Below are positions 1 to 5,529 of a DNA stretch of 5,529 nt, piece after piece. Positions within the stretch are counted from its first letter, which is position 1. The number at the start of each line of letters is the position of its first letter. The notes below the pieces were generated by a model, which was not told the origin of the DNA, searched no databases, and saw only the letters and a program-made list of their open reading frames with translations. Both the position numbers and the translations under genes were made by a program. This stretch comes from Armatimonadota bacterium (GTDB taxonomy: Bacteria; Armatimonadota; Hebobacteria; CAIYQO01). The DNA lies in the NCBI GenBank assembly GCA_022708765.1, contig JAKIYB010000333.1, positions 1 through 5,529 of the forward strand, written 5' to 3'.

Positions 1-1
1 A

Positions 2-622
<621 letters not shown>

Positions 623-625
623 ACG

Positions 626-1618
626 CTAACTCGCGCACGACAGCACCTCGTCCGCCTCTTCCGGAGTGAGATCGCGATGTTCCATGGGGATGCGCTCCGG
701 ATTCTTCGTGTCTTCAGGGCGTGTCTTCCAGCGCTGGAGTTGCCAAAACCACTCGTGCGGGCGTCGGCGCACCTCTTCCTGGATGACGTATTGCGCGCGC
801 ATAGTGGTGGCCAACAGGTCTCGGCGACGATCGCCCGTTTCCGACACCGTAATGGGCGGATGCACGCGGATACAGTGCGAGCAATCAGGCAGGCGTTCGT
901 CGAAGATCGGGATGAGCGGAGCGCCGGTAGTGAGCGATAGGTAGGCGGCGCCCGTGTAGGTGGCTGCCGGCCGTCCGAAAAACTGCACGAACGCGCCGGG
1001 ATTCTTCGCGTTCACGTCGCCGAGAATGGCCAGGAAGCGGTTCTCGCGCAGCGTGGTGATACAGCCGCGCACGTCCGACAGCGGCACGATATTCATCCCG
1101 TGCGCCTCACGAATGCGCAGGAAGAGATCATTCAGCGTTGGATTCTCCTGGGGACGGGCGATGGCGGTCATCGGATACCCGAACACGGCCAGCGCCGTGC
1201 CCCCCATCTCCCAGTTGCCGATATGCCCGGTGAGCAGCACCGCGCCGCGGCCGGCCGCGAGCGCGGCATCCAGATACTTGGCGCCCTCGATGCGCACCAG
1301 CCCGCGTATCTCCTCGTGGCTCATATCCGGCAGGCGCAGGAACTCCACAAGGCTGATGCCAAGGTGGTGATAGACGTCCAGCGCCACCTGCAAGCGCTCG
1401 CCCGGCGACAATTCGCCCCCGAACGCCAGCGTGATGTCCCGGTACACGCGGTAAAGACGGTGTGGCGTAAGGCGCGGCGTCAGCCAGCCCATCGTGCTCC
1501 CCAGCTTGAGCGCCTTCTCGCGGGTGAGATGCGGCACAATCCTGGCCAGCAGATAAAGCATCTGCCTGCCCAGGAAGGAGTCAATGCTATAGCGGAAGCG
1601 CGTGAGCGGTGTCAGCAT
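626..1618 (-). CDS. Lysophospholipid acyltransferase family protein (LpxL/HtrB/PatA type)
   Basis: A 330-residue protein of the family that includes LpxL/HtrB lipid A acyltransferases and the mycobacterial mannoside acyltransferase PatA. These transfer a fatty acyl chain to a (glyco)lipid at the cytoplasmic face of the membrane. The catalytic HX4E motif is HIGNWE (His132, Glu137). It is followed by ARPQENP (152-160), GDVNAKN (200-206), VQFFGRPAATYTGAA (211-225) and EWFWQLQRWKTRP (289-301), which match the family blocks in order. Two blocks are unusual: the common 'DQ' reads DV (201-202), and the common W-H-RW reads W-QLQ-RW. Residues 302-330 form a charged, unconserved tail. The hydrophobic stretch around 20-28 fits N-terminal membrane association. 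The ATG at 1616-1618 is the most upstream start in frame but has no Shine-Dalgarno; Met20 (1559-1561) is a weaker alternative. No lipid A genes are in view, so the acceptor cannot be named. It lies downstream of the BrkB-like gene and may share its transcript or use its own promoter. Confidence 0.9.
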   Translation of the reverse strand: MLTPLTRFRYSIDSFLGRQMLYLLARIVPHLTREKALKLGSTMGWLTPRLTPHRLYRVYRDITLAFGGELSPGERLQVALDVYHHLGISLVEFLRLPDMSHEEIRGLVRIEGAKYLDAALAAGRGAVLLTGHIGNWEMGGTALAVFGYPMTAIARPQENPTLNDLFLRIREAHGMNIVPLSDVRGCITTLRENRFLAILGDVNAKNPGAFVQFFGRPAATYTGAAYLSLTTGAPLIPIFDERLPDCSHCIRVHPPITVSETGDRRRDLLATTMRAQYVIQEEVRRRPHEWFWQLQRWKTRPEDTKNPERIPMEHRDLTPEEADEVLSCAS

Positions 1619-1684
1619 GGTATGTTGTCGTTCAGTATACCCGTTCGAGTGAAGTGTATGCGGTAGAACGGCATGACAAGGGAC

Positions 1685-1713
1685 ATTATCCCCTGCTTTC
1701 CCTGATTAGACAA
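1685..1713 (-). promoter_or_regulatory. Candidate sigma-70-type promoter for the acyltransferase gene
   Basis: On the minus strand, TTGTCT (1708-1713, 4 of 6 to TTGACA) is followed after exactly 17 bases by GATAAT (1685-1690, 5 of 6 to TATAAT). Initiation would fall near 1677-1679, leaving a leader of about 60 bases before the ATG at 1618. It is the best promoter-like pair I found in the 113-base gap between the BrkB-like gene and the acyltransferase gene. The motif match is suggestive only. The genes could equally be read from one upstream promoter. Confidence 0.35.
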
Positions 1714-1731
1714 CCTCTCGCGGGTTTTGTC

Positions 1732-2649
1732 TCAAGCGTCGGCATCAGCCTTCTGCTCGTCTTTGTCGCCTTCACGCGCCAACCGCTGATGGTACACCGC
1801 GGAAATCTCCGCCCCGAGCAAATACACCTGAGCACTGTAGTAGAACCAGAGCATGAGCAGCACGAGACCGCCAAGTGACCCGTAAATAACGGAGAAACGG
1901 CCCAGCGCATGCACGACATACCAGCCAAAGAGATGCAGTGTGATGTCCCAGAGCACGGCGGCAAACAGCGCGCCGGGCAGCACCGAACGCAGGGTGACAC
2001 GGCGGGTGGGCAGCACTTTATACATGACCGCGAAGATCGCCGCCGCCAGCAGGGTGGGGATCAGGAAGCTGACGATGAAATTCGTTAGCAGTGAGAGTTC
2101 TCGGACATATATCACCCAGGCGGGCAACGGCAGTTGGGAAAGGACGCGAATACCCTGGGTGAGGCCGATGGCTAACCCGAGCAGCGAGCCAACGATGAGC
2201 ACGAGCAGCAGCGCCAATCCGCGCCGCGCCCAGTAGCTCCGCCGCCGGCGCGCGCGCCAGGTAAGATTCATGGACGATTCGAGGATGAGGAAGATCTGGC
2301 TGCCGGTCCAGAAACCAACGAGTAGTGCGAGCACGATGCTCAACGACCGATTACTCACGAGAGCGCGCACCTGATCGCCCAGCGCGCGGGCGATCTCTGG
2401 CCCCCAGGTGACCGCCAGGTTCGTGATGTAAGCTTGCGCGCGGACGACGCCTTCCGGCCCGGGGAAAACGAAATAGGTGGCCAGGGACACCGCGAGCACG
2501 AGCAGCGGGACCAGCGAGAGCAGGGTAAAAAAAGTGATCGCCCCGGCGGCAAGGGGCACGCGGTCCTCGCCGAACCGCGTCAACACCTCTCGGGAAAAGT
2601 CCAGGAATTCTCGCCAGCGCGTCTGCGCGCTCGGGCGCTTGGGCATCAT
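1732..2649 (-). CDS. YihY/BrkB family (UPF0761-type) integral membrane protein
   Basis: A 305-residue polytopic inner-membrane protein of the YihY/BrkB family, whose biochemical function is not firmly established. Counted from the ATG at 2647-2649, likely membrane segments are about 34-64, 104-124, 144-166, 188-210, 222-246 and 257-284. Family hallmarks are present: an N-terminal helix with AAGAITFFTLLSLVPLL (35-51), the basic loop TWRARRRRSYWARR (130-143), PGALFAAVLWD (225-235), and the C-terminal YGSLGGLVLLMLW...YLLGAEISAVY (256-286). A charged cytoplasmic-type tail (GDKDEQKADADA) ends the protein. A GTG two codons upstream (2653-2655) keeps the frame open, but it overlaps the Shine-Dalgarno GGAGGTG. 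The ATG at 2649 (5 bases from GGAGG) or the next ATG at 2646 (8 bases) is better placed. The stop is TGA at 1732-1734. It follows the GAF sensor gene by 58 bases, so co-transcription is likely. The BrkB name reflects homology only and does not show a virulence role. Confidence 0.93.
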   Translation of the reverse strand: MMPKRPSAQTRWREFLDFSREVLTRFGEDRVPLAAGAITFFTLLSLVPLLVLAVSLATYFVFPGPEGVVRAQAYITNLAVTWGPEIARALGDQVRALVSNRSLSIVLALLVGFWTGSQIFLILESSMNLTWRARRRRSYWARRGLALLLVLIVGSLLGLAIGLTQGIRVLSQLPLPAWVIYVRELSLLTNFIVSFLIPTLLAAAIFAVMYKVLPTRRVTLRSVLPGALFAAVLWDITLHLFGWYVVHALGRFSVIYGSLGGLVLLMLWFYYSAQVYLLGAEISAVYHQRLAREGDKDEQKADADA

Positions 2650-2652
2650 GCA

Positions 2653-2660
2653 CACCTCCC
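2653..2660 (-). promoter_or_regulatory. Strong Shine-Dalgarno that sets the BrkB-like gene's start
   Basis: The minus strand reads GGGAGGTG at 2660-2653, a near-full match to the anti-Shine-Dalgarno end of 16S rRNA. From GGAGG there are 5 bases to the ATG at 2649 and 8 bases to the adjacent ATG at 2646. The in-frame GTG at 2655 overlaps the motif and cannot be served by it. The site lies two bases from the foot of the stem-loop at 2663-2692. Confidence 0.75.
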
Positions 2661-2662
2661 GC

Positions 2663-2692
2663 GACGCCGCGCAAGAGACCTTGCGCGGTGTC
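2663..2692 (-). repeat. Perfect 9-bp stem-loop between the sensor and BrkB-like genes
   Basis: Arms CCGCGCAAG (2667-2675) and CTTGCGCGG (2680-2688) pair perfectly around a 4-base loop. After one mismatch the stem continues with GAC (2663-2665) against GTC (2690-2692). In the minus-strand transcript it lies 15 bases past the sensor's TAA stop and ends 2 bases before the BrkB-like gene's Shine-Dalgarno. No T-run follows the stem on either strand, so it is not a canonical intrinsic terminator. A transcript-processing or stability element, or a structure affecting ribosome loading, would fit. The structure is seen in the sequence; its role is inferred. The rest of this 58-base gap holds only the ribosome binding site. 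Confidence 0.7.
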
Positions 2693-2707
2693 TGACATCA
2701 CGCCCGG

Positions 2708-5529
2708 TTATCGCATCGTGGGACGCGGGAAGCGGAAGCGGACATGATGGACGCCGCCGTCAACGACTTCGGATAAGCTGCCGAGTAGTTCCTGGCGCGC
2801 CGCCTGGATTATAACAGGATTTGGCCGCGCGAGGCGAGTATGCGCCGCAGCACCGGTATCCTTGATCTCCACGAGTAAATCACGATTGCCAAGGCGATGG
2901 AAACCGACGATCACTGGCAAAGCTGGCGCGTCCGCGTCGCGCGTGTCCTGAATGGCGGCAAGCTGCTCGATGACATAGAGCGCGAGCAGCGCGGTGGAAT
3001 AGACTGGCAGCGACAGCCGCGCCCCGGTCAGTTCCACGGGGAGGGTGCGGTCATCTTCCGTAGTGAGAGCGCGGTTATCCAGCAGAGCGGCAACCGTCTC
3101 CCATACGTCAATCAGGTCGGGGGATTCGTCGGAGAGACGTGCGTGCGCCTCCGTCACCACTGCCAGGCGCTGTCGCGCCCGCGCCGCGGATTCGTCTTGC
3201 GCGTCCTCGGCGCGCGCGGCTTCCAGGACGCTGGTGACGAGACCGAGCAATTGGCCAGTGCCATGCGACAGAGTATGCATCACCTCGCCCAGGTGGTCGC
3301 TCGCGCGACGCGCGTTCAGATGGATGCGGGCATTGTGGATCGCCGCCGCCGCTTCAGTCGCGATGGCCTGCAGCAACTGCTGGTCGGCGGTGGTAAACTC
3401 GCGCGCCGCGCGGGTGAAGACCAGCAGCGTGCCCAGCGTCTCCTCATGCAATTGTATCGGCACCGCTAGTGCGGCAACGAAGTCGTGGTCGCGCGCGAGC
3501 TGGCGCAGCAGGGTATCGCGCCCGTCTGTGGCGAGGTTCATGCTGACGACCGGGGCATGCATCTTATACACCGCGCCGATGATGCCGCGCTCGGTGTCCC
3601 AGCGCAATGCTCCCGGATCAGCCGGGGTGATGCCCAGCGCCTGCGCCATCTGCTGCGCGCCGGTGCGGGCATCCACGGTGCAGAGCATGGCCGCTGGCGC
3701 CTGCAGCGCCTCGCGGGCGACGTGCAGCAGTTCACCGTGTATGACCTGTTCGTCCAGCGTGGCGAAGAACGAGTGGCTAAGCCGGTAGAGCAATTCCATC
3801 TGCCGCAGTTGCCGTTCGACTTGCTCCACCAGCAGTGAGTTCTCCATGGCCAGCGCCGCCTGGTTGGCATACGTGGCGAGGAGGGCTGTATCGCGAGCGC
3901 TGAAAACGCGGGGCACGGTATCCGCGACCAGGATAATCCCGCGCGCGCGGCCTTTCACCATCATCGGGACGCAGATCCAATCCCGCGGGTGAAGCTCCGC
4001 GAGCATGGGAAAGGCGCGCGGCGCCCGCGCGCCGAGATCCCGGCTGGTCACCGACGCCCCGGTTTCCAGCACTTTACGGATGACGGCGTTATGATCGGTG
4101 AGCCGGATTCCGGCCAGACACTCGGCGCTGACTCCCACGCTCGTATCCGGAAACACGCGCATGGTACCGTCATCCAGGTGCCAGCCGGCGAGAACGATAG
4201 GCATATTCAGCGCCTGGCTGGCGGCCATGCTGATGACGGACAGGATGCGCTGGGGATCGAAGGTACTGGAAATGGCATCGCTGACGTAGTTGATATTCGA
4301 CATCTGAAAGAGCATGCGTTCGATATTGGCGGATTTTTCGATGCTCTCCACTCCGGCGCCGATCTGCACGGCCATCGTCTGCAGAAACGCCTGCTGCTCC
4401 TCGCCCAGTGTTCCCGCGCCGCAGACCACCAGCACGCCGATGAGTCGGTCGCCCGCGCGGATATCCGCCAGCGTGTAGGTCTCAGGAACGCCGTCCGGCA
4501 GGCGGCCATCCAGCGCGTCGAGCCAGCCCAGCGCCCCCAGCGCTGGCGCGGCCTCCCGGCGTCGGGCGTCCAGCAGCGCCGTCCCCAGCGCCGTCAACGC
4601 GTCATCCGAGCACCGGCGCGTGCCGGAACAGGCGGACAGTGGGTGCGGCGGTTCGCCGACTTCGAGCCAGGCGAAGACCAGGTCGCCGCGCGTCAGCCCT
4701 TCCGTCACCTGCACCAGCGATTCCACGAATTCCGCCGGACCGTTCTGCCGGCGCGCGGTCGCCGACACCACCTGGCGAATAGAGGTCTGTAGCAGGCTGA
4801 CGAGGTGACGCTCGCTCTCGTGAAGCTGCGCGTTGGTAATAGCCGTCGCCACGTGGCTGCCCAGTGCGGACAGCAGGAAGATGTCGTCGTGTGTGAAAAA
4901 TCCTGTTGGCCGGTGCTGCACGCTCATGATACCCAGACAGCCGTGCGGTACCGGCAGTGGCAGAAAGGCAACCGGACGGCCGCGCAGTGCGGTGGGCCAG
5001 CGCGCGTCACTCTCCCCGGCGTCGAGGCTGTAGGCACAGTCCGTCTCCGCCGTCTGACGCAGCAGCGTCAGCAGCGAAGGAGGCAGTTTGGGTACGGCGC
5101 TTGGACCGTCTTCGTCAATGCGCATCACCGGCGCCTGCTGGTCTGCGTCCCAGAGCCAGATCGTGGCGGATTCAGCGTCCACCAGTTGCGGCGCCTCCTC
5201 GATTGCCCGGTGCAGGATAGCGTCCTGATCATGCAGGCCATTCAATGTCCAGGAGAGCTGGCTCAGGCCACTCAAACGCTCGGTAAAGAGCGGAGGCGCG
5301 CTTCCCGCGACGGGAAACGCGGTCAATGCCTCGCTCAACAGCGCCAGCAGCGCGTCGGTTGCGTCGGCAAGGCCTTCCGGCGGGGCGAGTCGTGGCAAGA
5401 GCACCTGCGCCAGCGCAAGTTGCGCGGGCAGCGAGGTAAGAATCGCGCAGGGGGTATCATCACAGGGTGGGACAGCCTCACCAGTAAGGAGCGCCGCAAG
5501 TCGCGTCAGGAAGGCGTGCGCGCGCTGCT
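2708..5529 (-). CDS. Tandem-GAF sensor protein with a degenerate HisKA_2-type histidine-kinase tail, N-terminus outside the window
   Basis: 939 residues are visible (numbered from the codon at 5525-5527), with no stop before the right edge. Four GAF-like units appear in tandem: about 82-241, 242-406 (weakest), 407-576 and 577-736. Each ends in a typical strand plus helix such as LGIMSVQHRPTGFFTHDD or GTLLVFTRAAREFTTADQQ and is joined by a charged helical linker. GAF domains bind small ligands or dimerise; no ligand can be named, and I see no phytochrome chromophore motif. The tail resembles HisKA_2 (about 737-826), with a candidate phosphoacceptor His751 in VMHTLSHG, then an ATPase-like fold (827-939) ending GGVHHVRFRFP. 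Its N-box reads VIEQLAAIQD, without the Asn. The D-N-G box is DTGAA (890-894) and no GLGL lid is seen, so ATP binding is doubtful. No membrane segment or DNA-binding domain is visible, so it is probably cytosolic. The GTG at 5402-5404 lacks a ribosome binding site, and coding-like sequence continues upstream. The stop is TAA. It is the first of three co-directional genes. Confidence 0.85.
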   Translation of the reverse strand, partial: QRAHAFLTRLAALLTGEAVPPCDDTPCAILTSLPAQLALAQVLLPRLAPPEGLADATDALLALLSEALTAFPVAGSAPPLFTERLSGLSQLSWTLNGLHDQDAILHRAIEEAPQLVDAESATIWLWDADQQAPVMRIDEDGPSAVPKLPPSLLTLLRQTAETDCAYSLDAGESDARWPTALRGRPVAFLPLPVPHGCLGIMSVQHRPTGFFTHDDIFLLSALGSHVATAITNAQLHESERHLVSLLQTSIRQVVSATARRQNGPAEFVESLVQVTEGLTRGDLVFAWLEVGEPPHPLSACSGTRRCSDDALTALGTALLDARRREAAPALGALGWLDALDGRLPDGVPETYTLADIRAGDRLIGVLVVCGAGTLGEEQQAFLQTMAVQIGAGVESIEKSANIERMLFQMSNINYVSDAISSTFDPQRILSVISMAASQALNMPIVLAGWHLDDGTMRVFPDTSVGVSAECLAGIRLTDHNAVIRKVLETGASVTSRDLGARAPRAFPMLAELHPRDWICVPMMVKGRARGIILVADTVPRVFSARDTALLATYANQAALAMENSLLVEQVERQLRQMELLYRLSHSFFATLDEQVIHGELLHVAREALQAPAAMLCTVDARTGAQQMAQALGITPADPGALRWDTERGIIGAVYKMHAPVVSMNLATDGRDTLLRQLARDHDFVAALAVPIQLHEETLGTLLVFTRAAREFTTADQQLLQAIATEAAAAIHNARIHLNARRASDHLGEVMHTLSHGTGQLLGLVTSVLEAARAEDAQDESAARARQRLAVVTEAHARLSDESPDLIDVWETVAALLDNRALTTEDDRTLPVELTGARLSLPVYSTALLALYVIEQLAAIQDTRDADAPALPVIVGFHRLGNRDLLVEIKDTGAAAHTRLARPNPVIIQAARQELLGSLSEVVDGGVHHVRFRFPRPTMR
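4013..4033. repeat. GC-only inverted repeat inside the third GAF unit
   Basis: GGCGCGCGG (4013-4021) and CCGCGCGCC (4025-4033) are perfect reverse complements around CGC. All 21 bases are G or C. It lies inside the sensor gene and encodes the loop GARAPRA. It is probably a by-product of Ala/Arg/Gly/Pro codons in a GC-rich genome, but it would fold strongly in mRNA. Confidence 0.5.

Noticed and set aside
1634..1639. TATACT on the minus strand as a -10 element for the acyltransferase gene
   Set aside because: There is no -35-like hexamer at 16-18 bases upstream and no extended -10 TG. The pair at 1685-1713 is better spaced.
1708..1732. Inverted repeat AGACAA / TTGTCT at the end of the BrkB-like gene, considered as a terminator
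   Set aside because: The arms are only 6 bases, continued past a two-base bulge by two more pairs. On the transcribed minus strand no T-run follows, and the repeat overlaps the stop codon. One arm doubles as the candidate -35 element.
2653..2655. GTG as the start of the BrkB-like gene
   Set aside because: It overlaps the Shine-Dalgarno GGAGGTG, whereas two ATG codons follow at proper spacing.
3989..4792. Long plus-strand open frame of 267 codons opposite the sensor gene
   Set aside because: Its translation is rich in Arg, His and Gln with no recognisable motif. It mirrors the GC-rich codons of the clear GAF protein on the other strand. The same applies to plus-strand frames at 3045-3788, 2897-3469 and 1100-1666 and to the minus-strand frame at 23-469 opposite tgt.

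Overview
This GC-rich bacterial window is densely coding. It holds four genes, two of them cut by the window edges. A Tgt fragment (queuosine tRNA modification) lies on the plus strand at the left edge. Three minus-strand genes follow and are read from right to left: a large multi-GAF sensor protein (cut at the right edge), a YihY/BrkB-family membrane protein, and an LpxL/HtrB/PatA-type lysophospholipid acyltransferase. The organism is clearly a bacterium. Tandem-GAF sensors with HisKA_2-like tails in a GC-rich genome would suit Chloroflexota or a similar environmental lineage, but that is a guess from style and no marker in the window settles it.

Layout: 2-622 (+) is the C-terminal half of tgt with its catalytic Asp and zinc ligands intact. 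Three bases later the acyltransferase gene ends, converging from the other strand (626-1618, -). A 113-bp gap (1619-1731) contains a plausible sigma-70-type promoter facing the acyltransferase. The BrkB-family gene is 1732-2649 (-), with a strong Shine-Dalgarno that favours an ATG start over an upstream GTG. A 58-bp gap (2650-2707) holds a perfect 9-bp stem-loop that ends two bases before that Shine-Dalgarno. The rest, 2708-5529 (-), is one continuous reading frame. It still has no stop at the right edge, and its only nearby start candidate (GTG at 5402-5404) has no ribosome binding site, so the gene very probably begins outside the window.

How the genes may work together: sensor, membrane protein and acyltransferase are in the same direction with short gaps and could be co-transcribed. 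Two of the three act at the membrane, so an envelope-related role is possible, but this is inference from proximity. Tgt is a separate, oppositely transcribed housekeeping gene.

The most interesting point is the tail of the sensor. It looks like a HisKA_2-type histidine kinase that kept a candidate phosphoacceptor His but lost the recognisable ATP-binding residues. That would fit a pseudokinase or a histidine phosphotransferase. No mobile element, CRISPR array, RNA gene or defence system was recognised, and no wholly new system is visible here.
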